Source of the DNA: Azophilus sp965200465
Lineage (GTDB): Bacteria; Pseudomonadota; Gammaproteobacteria; Pseudomonadales; Azotimanducaceae
Assembly: GCA_965200465.1 (NCBI GenBank)
Contig: OZ241358.1
Span: forward strand, 310,001-374,000
DNA: 64,000 nt
Direction: 5' to 3'
In this document: in pieces, positions 23,938 to 32,302 of the stretch
How the letters are laid out: every line of letters begins with the position of its first letter
Numbering within the stretch: the stretch's first letter is position 1
Translations under genes and position numbers: made by a program
Notes under the pieces: generated by a model
The model's database searches: none
Seen by the model: only the letters and a program-made list of their open reading frames with translations
What the model was told of the DNA's origin: nothing

Positions 23938-25557
23938 CTAGGACACCGACAGCGGATGGGGAGAACTGTCCGCATGGCCCTGCATGGCGTGAACCAAATC
24001 CAGCAGCAGGGCGCTCTTCGCCTCCGCGAACGCCGGATCGTCCCATAGGTTGCGCTGCTCCCAAGGATCGCCCTGCAGGTCGTAAAGCTCCCCCCAAGGG
24101 CAGCCCTGCCAGACGGACAGGCGCCAACGCGCATTGACCAGGGTGGTGACGGAAACGAGGTCGTCAAAGCCAAGGAAGGGATATTGGGTGGTGGTCTCGA
24201 TCAGGATGCGCCGGTCCGCCCCGGCGTCCTCCCCGGCCATCACGGGCAGCAGGTTGGTTCCCTGAATGCCGTTGAAAGGCCGCAGCCCGGCGCGGATGAG
24301 GATGGTCTGGGCGATGTCCAGGGCGGACGCCAAGGCGTCGTTGCGTCCACATTGGTAGCGGGGGTCCGGATCCCGCCAAGCGAAGGGCACCCGAATGACG
24401 CTTTGGTAGTGCATGGGGCCTTTCAGCATGAGGCCGTGGTCACCCATGTAGTCGCCGTGGTCGCTTAGGAAGCAGAGCACGGTGTTTTCGGCCAGCCCCA
24501 AGTCCTCCAGCGCTTGGACCACCGTGCCCAGGGCGTCATCGATCATGCTGATTTGGCCGTAGGTTTTGGCGACGATCTCCTTGGCCTGCGCCTCGCTGGT
24601 GACGAATGGGAAGGTCCAGCGCTTAAGGGGTTGCCCAGCTTCGTATTCGTCCCACAACAGCCGCAGCGGCGGCGTGGCGTTGCGGCTGGGTGCATGAAAG
24701 GATGGCGGCAACTGCACCGCCTCCGGCGAATACATCGACCAGTACCGCCCCGGCGGGGTGAAAGGATGGTGCGGGTCCGGGAACGAGCATTGAATGAAGA
24801 AGGGCCGCTCTGGGCATTCGGCGGCATAGGACTGCAAGCGCTCGATGGTGCGCTCGCTGACGAAGCGGGTTGGGTAGCAGTCTTCGGCCGCCGCCGGCTT
24901 ATAGACCTGAGGCGCCCGCACGGAGCTGCGCTCAAGTGCGTGGGCGACGCCCTGCGCGACCTCTACGCCGGCCTTGGCCCGCAGCCATTGCCCATAGTGC
25001 CCGCCGACCCTGTCGCCGTGGCCGAGACAAAACTCCACATGGTCGAAACCGTAGTACGGAAGAGCGATTTCCTCCCCGTGGCTGGGGTTGCGCTCCCAAA
25101 CCTCCTGCATCTCCACGGCGTAGCGGCCTTTGCCGTGGGGGCTGCGCCGCGCCTCGCGCAGGCCCTCCGGCGGCCGCCGCAAGTCATCCGCCCATTTACG
25201 CTCCGGGGCCATGGACGGCGCCTCCACCATGCCCTGAAGGTGGCTCTTGCCGATGAGGGCGGTGCGGTAGCCGGCGGCCCGCAGCAGGTCCACGAAGGTC
25301 ACGGCGTCCAGCTCCAAGGGCAAGCCGTTGAAGCGAACTCCGGTAAGGCTTGGCATGCGCCCGGTCATCAGGGTGGCGCGGCTGCTCATGCATGTGGGGG
25401 AAGCAACAAAGAAGCGGGGGAACCAGGCGCCGCGGTGCGCCAATGCGTCTATGTTGGGAGTTTTCAGGAGCGCATTGCCGGCGTAGCCCACATGGTCGTA
25501 GCGCTGTTGGTCGGTGATGAACAGCAGAAAGTTGGGCCGCCGCATGTTGCGCCGCAT
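23938..25557 (-). CDS. type I sulfatase
   Basis: A 539-residue alkaline-phosphatase-superfamily sulfatase without a signal peptide. Seen: the N-terminal metal motif FITDQQRYDHVG, the active-site segment SPTCMSSRATLMTG with Cys as the formylglycine precursor, GKSHLQG, FPDPHHPF and LSDHGDYMGDHGL (Ca ligands). The consensus CxPxR reads CMSSR here, a Ser in place of Pro/Ala. It would remove sulfate (or a related group) from an aryl or alkyl ester in the cytoplasm. Its start lies 3 bases after the regulator's stop, and it sits within the lig-type cluster, so an aromatic sulfate ester is a plausible substrate (inference). Confidence 0.87.
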   Translation of the reverse strand: MRRNMRRPNFLLFITDQQRYDHVGYAGNALLKTPNIDALAHRGAWFPRFFVASPTCMSSRATLMTGRMPSLTGVRFNGLPLELDAVTFVDLLRAAGYRTALIGKSHLQGMVEAPSMAPERKWADDLRRPPEGLREARRSPHGKGRYAVEMQEVWERNPSHGEEIALPYYGFDHVEFCLGHGDRVGGHYGQWLRAKAGVEVAQGVAHALERSSVRAPQVYKPAAAEDCYPTRFVSERTIERLQSYAAECPERPFFIQCSFPDPHHPFTPPGRYWSMYSPEAVQLPPSFHAPSRNATPPLRLLWDEYEAGQPLKRWTFPFVTSEAQAKEIVAKTYGQISMIDDALGTVVQALEDLGLAENTVLCFLSDHGDYMGDHGLMLKGPMHYQSVIRVPFAWRDPDPRYQCGRNDALASALDIAQTILIRAGLRPFNGIQGTNLLPVMAGEDAGADRRILIETTTQYPFLGFDDLVSVTTLVNARWRLSVWQGCPWGELYDLQGDPWEQRNLWDDPAFAEAKSALLLDLVHAMQGHADSSPHPLSVS

Positions 25558-25560
25558 CGC

Positions 25561-26211
25561 CTACTTGCCGCCGTCATCCCGCCAAAGCTGCCGGAAGGCA
25601 TGACGGACGGACTCCACATGAGCCTGCATCATCAATTCCGTGTAGGTCCGGTCGCCGCTTTCCAAGGCTTCAATGACTTGGTTGTGCTCCACAATGCTCT
25701 TGGGGTTGTGCCAATCCGGTATCTGGCCGAATTTGAGATACAGGTTGTGAGGGAAGTCGATGATCCTTGTCAGCAGCTCATGCACCTTGTTGCCAGCGGC
25801 GTGCTCGTGGATCAGGTTGTGGAAGTCGGTGTTCAGTTCCAGAAACCGTCGGTTGTCCGCCGGAGCTTCGGTGGCGGCCATGGCTGCGTTCAACTCCTTT
25901 AGCTTGGCAATGGTTTGGGCGGAAACGCTGTGGGCTGCAAGGCCGGCGCTGTAGGGCTCCAAAAAAGCCAGCAGATCAAACAACTCCTCAAACTGAGCTT
26001 CGTTGACGTCCGCCACGTAACTGCGCCGGTTGGCGCGGATTTCGACCAAGCCGCGATCCGCCAAGGAGCGGATGGCGTGGCGGACGGGAGTGCGGCTGAC
26101 GGATAGTTGGGCGGCAAGCTCCTCTTCCTTCAATTGCTGCCCCGGCTGCAGGCGGCCGGCGAATATGGCGTTGCGGATGCGCTCATGGGCGCGTTCATGG
26201 GCTGTCGCCAT
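25561..26211 (-). CDS. GntR-family regulator with FCD domain
   Basis: A 216-residue FadR-subfamily repressor. It has a winged helix (LKEEELAAQLSVSRTPVRHA, ADRGLVEI) and an all-helical FCD ligand domain with metal-binding residues (NTDFHNLIHEHAAG, EHNQVIEALESGD, HVESVRHAFR). It is encoded inside the sulfatase/lig/monooxygenase set in the same direction and abuts the sulfatase gene. It is the only regulator in the cluster and the best candidate for controlling it, probably in response to an aromatic or dicarboxylate intermediate. Palindromes near 29503-30212 are candidate targets. Confidence 0.88.
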   Translation of the reverse strand: MATAHERAHERIRNAIFAGRLQPGQQLKEEELAAQLSVSRTPVRHAIRSLADRGLVEIRANRRSYVADVNEAQFEELFDLLAFLEPYSAGLAAHSVSAQTIAKLKELNAAMAATEAPADNRRFLELNTDFHNLIHEHAAGNKVHELLTRIIDFPHNLYLKFGQIPDWHNPKSIVEHNQVIEALESGDRTYTELMMQAHVESVRHAFRQLWRDDGGK

Positions 26212-26337
26212 GGGTCGCCTTTCCCTAGCGGTTCAGAACGACAAGACGCGGCAAGGTCGGCAATACTACAGGAGAACCCAACGCCGGCTTAAAAGCGGCC
26301 GCCGCGCCGGTGCCGGCATGGTTGACGCGAAACCCCA

Positions 26338-27951
26338 TTAGCTTTCTCCCTCCGCTGGTTCCGTGCGTCCGCAGTGAACATGCCCCACCGCTCGGCGCAG
26401 TATAGCCTCGGTGTCTTGCGGCCCTGCTTCCCCTGCCCAAGCGACGAACTGGTCCGGCCGCACCAACAGGCAGGAGCATTGGTAGGCTTCCCGTCCGCCG
26501 CGCCTGGAGTCCTTGACCACCCGGAGGGGAACGCCCATGCGCTGCGCCGCGGTTTGGAAGGCGGAGGGCACCGCCGCCGGCGCATCCAACGCCACCAGGG
26601 TGAACCACTCGCCCAAGGCGTCGAACAGGCAACGCCCATCGGCAAGCGGCTGTGGGCACAGGTGATGGCCGGCCCGGGCGCGGGCTTCATGGCCGCCGGA
26701 GGCATGGCTGCGTCCCCCAGCCGGCCCGCAGACAATGGGCGAGCCTTCGTATTGGGGCGCGAAACGAAGCACGTCCAGATTGCCGGCCTTGGCCCGCTCG
26801 TTCCAAGCGGCCTCAAAGCCCGCCCGGTCACGCAGCGGATCGTGCGCGGCTACGAATGCCCGATCCTCATCAATGAGTCGGGCGATGTAGTCCTTGGCGG
26901 TGGAGACGAACACCGGCCGTCGCTCGGCGCCGTAGGAGTTCAGCAGCGCCGGCCCGCCCCAGCCCTGCAACTCGGCGGCCAGCTTCCAGCCTAGGTTGCG
27001 GGCGTCTTCAAAGCCGGTGTTGATGCCGTAGCCGCCGTAGGGAGGATGGCTGTGCGCCGAATCCCCGGCCAGCAACACCCGTCCCTTGCGGTAGTTCCTG
27101 GCGATGGCGATGCGCAGGTCCCAGAAGCCGAGGTGTTCCAGCTCCACGGCGAACTCGGCCCCGGCGGCCTGCCAAAGGCGGGCGGTGAAGTCGAAGTTGT
27201 CTGCGGTGGCGTCGTCCGGCACTGGTGCATGGAAAAACCATCTTCCGTCCAGATCCACCCGCCCGAAGAACTGCCAGTAGCCCTCAAGCTCAGGGCGCAG
27301 CACCTTGAAGTAGGACTTGCCGGGAAAGCGCTCCAGCAACTGATGCAGCTCCAGGGAGCGGAACACCAACAGGACCATGCGCTTGCCATGCCGGTCCAGG
27401 GTTTGTTCGATGCCGGCGCTGTCCCGCACAACCGACCGGCTGCCGTCGCAGCCCACGACGTAGCGGGTGCGCAGTTCCTCCCGCCCGGTTCCTTTCCGCT
27501 CCGCCAAAGTAACGCTGGCGCCTGATTCGTCTTGGCGTACGCCTTCCACCGACCAGCCGTAGCGGACCTGCACGGAGCTCAGTTGGGCGGCGCGCGCCCG
27601 GAGCACTTGCTCCGTGCAGTATTGCGGCAGCCGCTCGTTGTCCGCGGTGTAATAGGCCCGCACCTCGGCGCGGCGCAGCCAGTCGTGGGCGTAACCGCTT
27701 AGCAGGGCGCCGTAGCAGGTGACGCCGGTCGAGCCGAACTCATGGGGAATGGGGCAGGCGGCGCGAATTTCCTTGGCGACGCCCCAAGCACGGAAATGCT
27801 CACCGGAGCGCTGGGTCAGGTTCTGGCCCTTGGGGACCGGCTGCGGCTGCGGATGCCGCTCCACCAACACGCAGCCGATGCCCCGTTGCCCCAGCTCGAT
27901 GGCCAGGCCGGCGCCCACCGGCCCACCGCCGACGATGACCACATCCTGCAT
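26338..27951 (-). CDS. FAD-dependent aromatic monooxygenase
   Basis: A 537-residue FAD_binding_3 flavoprotein hydroxylase. Seen: DVVIVGGGPVGAGLAIELGQ (dinucleotide fold), YVVGCDGSRSVVRDSAGIE (DG motif) and VLLAGDSAHSHPPYGGYGIN (GD motif), plus a thioredoxin-like C-terminal domain as in phenol hydroxylase/MhpA types. The start at 27951 is taken because GAGGAA lies 8 bases upstream; an ATG at 27999 adds 16 residues. It lies between the regulator and the aldehyde dehydrogenase. It probably hydroxylates an aromatic ring using NAD(P)H and O2, preparing it for cleavage (inference). Confidence 0.87.
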   Translation of the reverse strand: MQDVVIVGGGPVGAGLAIELGQRGIGCVLVERHPQPQPVPKGQNLTQRSGEHFRAWGVAKEIRAACPIPHEFGSTGVTCYGALLSGYAHDWLRRAEVRAYYTADNERLPQYCTEQVLRARAAQLSSVQVRYGWSVEGVRQDESGASVTLAERKGTGREELRTRYVVGCDGSRSVVRDSAGIEQTLDRHGKRMVLLVFRSLELHQLLERFPGKSYFKVLRPELEGYWQFFGRVDLDGRWFFHAPVPDDATADNFDFTARLWQAAGAEFAVELEHLGFWDLRIAIARNYRKGRVLLAGDSAHSHPPYGGYGINTGFEDARNLGWKLAAELQGWGGPALLNSYGAERRPVFVSTAKDYIARLIDEDRAFVAAHDPLRDRAGFEAAWNERAKAGNLDVLRFAPQYEGSPIVCGPAGGRSHASGGHEARARAGHHLCPQPLADGRCLFDALGEWFTLVALDAPAAVPSAFQTAAQRMGVPLRVVKDSRRGGREAYQCSCLLVRPDQFVAWAGEAGPQDTEAILRRAVGHVHCGRTEPAEGES

Positions 27952-28048
27952 GTGCGCTTCCTCGTTCAGCCGCGGGGCGCTGAGCCGGATGGTTGCCATT
28001 GGCGCTGACGCTTTGGTCCATGCCGCCTAGGAGGGTCCGCATCCATCA

Positions 28049-29488
28049 TCAGGTTTGCCAAGAGACGTGCTTGGTTTGCAGGAACTCATCCAACCCCTCC
28101 ACCCCGTGCAGGCGGCCGATGCCGCTTTCCCGGTAGCCGCCGGTTTCGATTTCGGCGTGCAGCTTCAGGTGGGCGTTGATCCAGACGGTGCCGCTCTTGA
28201 TCCTGGCGGCCAGCCGCAGGCCGCGCCCCTGGTCGCCGGTCCAAACGCTGGCGGCAAGGCCATAGCGGCTGTTGTTGGCCTTCTCCACCCCTTCGTCCTC
28301 GTCGGCGAAGCCATCGACGGTGAGCAGGGGGCCAAAGATTTCCTGCTGCAGGAAGGCCGAGCCGGGGTCCTCCACGCGCACCAAGCTGGGGCTGATGAAG
28401 GCGCCCTTGGACAACTCGCCACTCGGCGCACGGCCCTCCAGCAGCAACTCCCCGACGCTGCGGGACTTTCGCACCAAACCTTCCATCCTTTGACGGCTGG
28501 CTTGGTCGATAAGCGGGCCGAGTTGGCTGCCGCCGTTCTCGGCCGGACCTAGGCGCAATCCGGCCAGCCTAGCGGCGATGCGCCCCTGCAGGTCCGCAGC
28601 GATGGCCTCATGGGCCAGCACCCGGCTGGCGGCCACGCACACCTGTCCCGCATGGCTCATGCCGGCGCGGACGATGCCGGCGGCGGCGGCGTCCAGGTCC
28701 GCATCCGGGAAAACCATGCAGGGAGCGCTGCCGCCAAGCTCCAGGTTCATGCGCTTCAGAGTGGCGGCCCCGGCGGCCATGATCTTCTTGCCCACCTCGG
28801 TGCCGCCGGTGTAGCTGATGACGTCCACCTCCGGCGACGACGCCAGCAACTGCGCCACCTCGCTGCCGGTTTCCGCCAGCATGTTGACGACGCCCGGCGG
28901 CAGCCCCTCCACTTCGGCCAGCATTTCAAACAGCTTGGCGTTGACCAAGGCGGTCTGCGGAGCGGCCTTGACCACGCTGGCGCAGCCGGCCGCCATGGCT
29001 GGCGCCAGAGAGCGCACCAGCAAGGTGACCGGGGCGTTCCAAGGCACAATGATGCCGGCCACTCCCATCGGTTCCCGGGCCAGCATGGAGAACTGATTTT
29101 GATCGACCTCAGTGACCCGGCCAAAGATGTTGCGGGCCAAGCCCGCGTAGTAGCGCAGCTCGGAAACGGCGGCGCCCACCTCATGGTCGGCGTCGCCGAT
29201 CAGCTTGCCGTTCTCCCGCGCCAAGGCCAACGCTATCTCCCCCTTGGCCCGCTCCAGCCGATCCGCGAAGGCCAGCAGCACGGCGGCGCGCACTCGGGGC
29301 TGATGCGCCCAGGCGGAGTGCTCGAAGGCGTGACGGGCGGCGGCAATGGCGGCTTGGCCGTCCTCGGCCTTGGCGTCGGCAAAGCGGCCCAGCGCCTCGC
29401 CGGTGCTGGGGTTGATGCTCTGGGCCACGGCGCCGCTGGCTGAAGGCGCCCAGTCGCCATCGATCCAGTGGTTGGCGTTCTTGCTCAT
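28049..29488 (-). CDS. NAD(P)-dependent aldehyde dehydrogenase
   Basis: A 479-residue ALDH. Seen: the cofactor strand IIVPWNAPVTLL, SYTGGTEVGKKI, the catalytic Glu in NLELGGSAP, the nucleophilic Cys in AGQVCVAASR, and EIFGPLLTV. All catalytic residues are present. Expected to oxidise an aldehyde (possibly aromatic, vanillin-like) to the acid. It is followed after about 100 bp by the FAD monooxygenase. Upstream, a perfect palindrome TTGTACTACAA (29503-29513) and a tandem 16-bp repeat sit in its promoter region. Confidence 0.9.
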   Translation of the reverse strand: MSKNANHWIDGDWAPSASGAVAQSINPSTGEALGRFADAKAEDGQAAIAAARHAFEHSAWAHQPRVRAAVLLAFADRLERAKGEIALALARENGKLIGDADHEVGAAVSELRYYAGLARNIFGRVTEVDQNQFSMLAREPMGVAGIIVPWNAPVTLLVRSLAPAMAAGCASVVKAAPQTALVNAKLFEMLAEVEGLPPGVVNMLAETGSEVAQLLASSPEVDVISYTGGTEVGKKIMAAGAATLKRMNLELGGSAPCMVFPDADLDAAAAGIVRAGMSHAGQVCVAASRVLAHEAIAADLQGRIAARLAGLRLGPAENGGSQLGPLIDQASRQRMEGLVRKSRSVGELLLEGRAPSGELSKGAFISPSLVRVEDPGSAFLQQEIFGPLLTVDGFADEDEGVEKANNSRYGLAASVWTGDQGRGLRLAARIKSGTVWINAHLKLHAEIETGGYRESGIGRLHGVEGLDEFLQTKHVSWQT

Positions 29489-29502
29489 GTTCAGATGGGT
29501 CT

Positions 29503-29607
29503 TTGTACTACAAAAACTACATTCTTCGGTGATTGCCCTGTTCGGTGATTGCCCTGGAAGAAAGGTCGGCCCAAATGATGCTGTTGCAATCCGTAATGTA
29601 CAACAAT
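29503..29607. promoter_or_regulatory. aldehyde dehydrogenase promoter: palindrome, tandem 16-mer and ATGTACAACA motif
   Basis: Seen in the gap between the VOC and aldehyde dehydrogenase genes: TTGTACTACAA (29503-29513, perfect around a central C), two head-to-tail copies of TTCGGTGATTGCCCTG (29525-29556), and AATGTACAACAAT (29595-29607). The last motif recurs upstream of the VOC gene. Operator function is inferred; FCD-type GntR proteins often bind short palindromes with GTA/TAC-like cores. Confidence 0.4.
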
Positions 29608-29630
29608 GCAGCGCTCTTTGCGACCCACTT

Positions 29631-30119
29631 CTAGCGTTGCGGCCCAGCGACCAGTTCGGGGAAGCCGCCCAAGGACTCGACGAACTCCAGCAGATTGCCG
29701 AAAGGGTCCCGACAATAGACGGCGACCGCCCGACCGGGAACGGCCGACGGATCGTTCATCTTGGACCCGCCCAGTGCAACGCAGCGTCTCAGAGCTTCCT
29801 CCACATCGCTGACGAGAAAGGCGAGATGGCGGATTCCCAGTTCGTTCGCCTGCTGGGCCAACATCCCGCTCCCCGGCGCTGGTGCGCTGTACTCGAACAA
29901 CTCCAGGTAGGCGTTCGCACCCTTGAGCATGCAAAACCGGGCAGCGGATCCTTGCAGGCCGACGATCTGGTTGAAGTGTTTGTTGTCCTTCTCCCAAGCC
30001 GACCGCATCACGACCTCATAGCCGAGCAGCTGGCTGTAAAACGCAACCCCAGCATCCAAGTCAGGCACCGTTATGCCCGGATGGTGCAAGCCGAGCACCA
30101 GTCGGTTCGCTTCGCTCAT
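29631..30119 (-). CDS. VOC (glyoxalase/bleomycin-resistance/dioxygenase) family protein
   Basis: A 162-residue single-chain VOC protein of two beta-alpha-beta-beta-beta modules. Seen: GLHHPGITVPDLDAGVAFYS (first His metal ligand), YLELFEYSAP (Glu), GIRHLAFLVSDVEEAL (second His) and DPFGNLLEFVE (last Glu). The metal-binding set looks complete. Size and motifs favour an epimerase/lyase/glyoxalase-like role; a type I ring-cleavage dioxygenase would normally be longer. It is first of the minus-strand catabolic set and is divergent from the arylsulfotransferase. Confidence 0.85.
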   Translation of the reverse strand: MSEANRLVLGLHHPGITVPDLDAGVAFYSQLLGYEVVMRSAWEKDNKHFNQIVGLQGSAARFCMLKGANAYLELFEYSAPAPGSGMLAQQANELGIRHLAFLVSDVEEALRRCVALGGSKMNDPSAVPGRAVAVYCRDPFGNLLEFVESLGGFPELVAGPQR

Positions 30120-30147
30120 GTCGTCGTCCCTCTGGCAGCAACGCTGA

Positions 30148-30212
30148 AATGTACAACATTAAGGCGCGTTTCCATGCTGCAACTTGATTTTAGCGGCCTT
30201 ATGCACAACACT
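30148..30212. promoter_or_regulatory. candidate operators between VOC and arylsulfotransferase genes
   Basis: AATGTACAACATT at 30148-30160 has perfect inverted AATGT/ACATT arms; TATGCACAACACT at 30200-30212 is a weaker copy. Both lie in the 128-bp divergent region, matching AATGTACAACAAT at 29595-29607. Three related sites around the same genes suggest one regulator, perhaps the cluster's GntR/FCD protein (inference). Confidence 0.4.
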
Positions 30213-30247
30213 TTACGGACTTTCCCTCAATCGAACGGCCGGGAGGA

Positions 30248-31978
30248 ATGACCATGTTGCAGCAACCATTTTCCGCCCCCACTGCAGCTGTCCGAGCACT
30301 CGCATTGGCCGCCGGCGCCCTGCTGTTCAGCGCCTGCGGCGGGGAAGGCGCACAACTCGGCATCTCCCCGAAGCTCATCCCCAACCCCAGCGGCCGGGTG
30401 CCCTTGGCGGCGGTTGTCGAATTCCAATCGGCTGACGAGGTGCAAGCGCAGCTTGAGGTTACGGACGGAACCAACAGCTGGTCGAAGGCGTTCGGCCCGC
30501 AGGCGGCCAAGGATGAAACCTATTCCCTGCCGGTTTTGGGAATGCGCCCGGACCGGGAGCACGTCATCTCCCTCACCCTCACCGCCGCTGACGGGCGCCA
30601 ATCCAGCCACAGCTTTCAACACCGCACGCCGCCGTTGCCGGACAATCCGCTGGCCTTCCCGCCGCTGCAAGTCAAGGTGGCGCAGCCGGAGCGCATGGAG
30701 CCGGGCCTGACCTTCCTCAGCGTGCGTCGCCGCGCCCTAGGGCGCCCACACTGGCTGACGGAGAAGCAGGCCAAGTTCTCCCGGCAGTGGGGGATGCTCA
30801 TGGCCATCGACGCCGACGGAGAGGTGGTTTGGCACTATCAATCGGACTTCCGCACCGCCGGCATCGACCGGCTGCGGGACGGCAACATCCTCATGCACCG
30901 CACGGACTTCTCCACCCTCATCATCGACCTGCTCGGCAATGAAGTGAGGCAGTACTACGCAGAAAAGCGCCCCTTCCCGCCGCCGAACAACCCGAACGCT
31001 ATTCCCGTCATGGGCTTGCAAACCCTGCACCACCAGCCCCATCAGATGCCGAACGGCAACTTCCTGGCCTTCTCCGCCAACGCCTATCCCCTCGAAAACT
31101 ACTACACCAAGGACACGGACCCCCACGCCCCGCGCCAGGACCTGATGGTGATGGCGGACACCATTGTGCAGCTAACCCCGCAAGGAGAGGTGGTCTGGTC
31201 CTGGAACACCATGGACCATCTGGATCCCTACCGCATCGGCTACGACACCACCAACTCCTATTGGTGGGTGCGGGGCTTCGACCAGCACATGGACTGGTCG
31301 CACGGCAACGGCCTAAGCTATGACGAGGCGGACGACTCCATTCTCGTCTCGCTGCGCAACCAGTCGGCCATCCTCAAGGTCGATAACAAGACCAAGGAGA
31401 TCAAGTGGATTCTCGGTCGGCACAAGGGCTGGCCGGAGCGCCTGCGCAACAAGCTGCTCACCCCGGTGGGGGACTTGCTGTGGCCCGGCTACCAGCACAA
31501 CCCGCGCATGACCGAGGCCGGCACGGTGATCCTGTTCGACAACCGCGCCTGGGGCGGTGCCATGCCCTACGAGGCGCCCCTGCCGGTGCATGAGAACTTC
31601 AGCCGCGGCGTGGAGTACGCAGTGGACGAGGAGGCCATGACGGTGCGGCAAGTCTGGACCAGCGGCGACGAACAGGGCGAGGACCCCTGCTTCTCCAACG
31701 CCATGAGCGACGCCTGGCGCCTGCCGCAAACAGACAACCGCCTGCTGATCTTCGCCTTTTGCCTGCCGCTCATCGAAGGCGTCAGCCACGACAGCATGGA
31801 CGAAACCAAGCGCTCCGCGGGCGACCTGCCCTACGGCGGGCGCATCGTTGAATACGCCGGGGACGAAGTGGTGTTCCGTGCGGACATCGAAGACGCCAAC
31901 GACCTAATCCAATGGGAGGTTTACGGCGGCTTCAGAAGCCCGGGCCTGTACCAGCAAGACAACCCGAAGATGCATTGA
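30248..31978 (+). CDS. lipoprotein arylsulfotransferase (ASST family)
   Basis: A 576-residue protein. The signal peptide ends in a lipobox (ALLFSAC, lipidation at the Cys), so it is anchored in the periplasm. An N-terminal beta-sandwich (about 45-130) precedes the six-bladed ASST propeller: GMLMAIDADGEVVWHY, LHHQPHQMPNGNFLAF and MDWSHGNGLSYDEADDSILV, whose SHGN His corresponds in position to the transient sulfo-His of bacterial AssT. Such enzymes move sulfate between phenols without PAPS. GGAGG lies just before the ATG at 30248. Its pairing with a sulfatase and aromatic genes supports phenolic sulfate handling (inference). Confidence 0.85.
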   Translation: MTMLQQPFSAPTAAVRALALAAGALLFSACGGEGAQLGISPKLIPNPSGRVPLAAVVEFQSADEVQAQLEVTDGTNSWSKAFGPQAAKDETYSLPVLGMRPDREHVISLTLTAADGRQSSHSFQHRTPPLPDNPLAFPPLQVKVAQPERMEPGLTFLSVRRRALGRPHWLTEKQAKFSRQWGMLMAIDADGEVVWHYQSDFRTAGIDRLRDGNILMHRTDFSTLIIDLLGNEVRQYYAEKRPFPPPNNPNAIPVMGLQTLHHQPHQMPNGNFLAFSANAYPLENYYTKDTDPHAPRQDLMVMADTIVQLTPQGEVVWSWNTMDHLDPYRIGYDTTNSYWWVRGFDQHMDWSHGNGLSYDEADDSILVSLRNQSAILKVDNKTKEIKWILGRHKGWPERLRNKLLTPVGDLLWPGYQHNPRMTEAGTVILFDNRAWGGAMPYEAPLPVHENFSRGVEYAVDEEAMTVRQVWTSGDEQGEDPCFSNAMSDAWRLPQTDNRLLIFAFCLPLIEGVSHDSMDETKRSAGDLPYGGRIVEYAGDEVVFRADIEDANDLIQWEVYGGFRSPGLYQQDNPKMH

Positions 31979-32064
31979 GAGGCTGGTGCGCCAAGCCATT
32001 GCGGCCTCCTTGCCGTGGCGGGTCGGAAACCACCCCCAATCCCCGGGAACCGCCGCCGCCGGCC

Positions 32065-32118
32065 CTTGGGAGCGCGGGCCTGTGGCCCGCCTGCGGGCGG
32101 GGCGAACTCACTCCCAAG
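32065..32118. repeat. nested GC-rich hairpin in a 324-bp gap
   Basis: CTTGGGAG (32065-32072) pairs with CTCCCAAG (32111-32118), and inside it GCGGGCC-TGT-GGCCCGC (32074-32090) forms a second perfect stem. There is no T-run, so it is not a classical terminator; it resembles REP-like intergenic elements. The rest of 31979-32302 holds no gene I can support. Confidence 0.6.
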
Positions 32119-32302
32119 CAGCAACCCGCCGCAAGTCCCGCAACCATGCAATTGCCGGAAAAAACCTTGCACGGTGCGCCTTGCAGTGCGCTGCAACGAT
32201 TCCTTAAGCGGGGCTTGGGGGCAAGCCTAGGCGGGCGCCGCCGCTAGGCGCATGTGTGGCAAACTTGCCGGCAAAGCACTGTGCGGCGTCGGGAGCGGAA
32301 GC

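Noticed and set aside
24514..25902. 462-codon plus-strand frame opposite the sulfatase and GntR genes
   Set aside because: Translation is rich in His, Gly, Arg and Val with no family motif, and it spans two well-supported minus-strand genes; it is a GC-driven shadow.
29631..30119. VOC protein as the missing ring-cleavage dioxygenase
   Set aside because: Metal ligands are compatible, but at 162 residues it is shorter than usual type I extradiol dioxygenases and unrelated to LigAB; glyoxalase/epimerase-like roles are equally likely.
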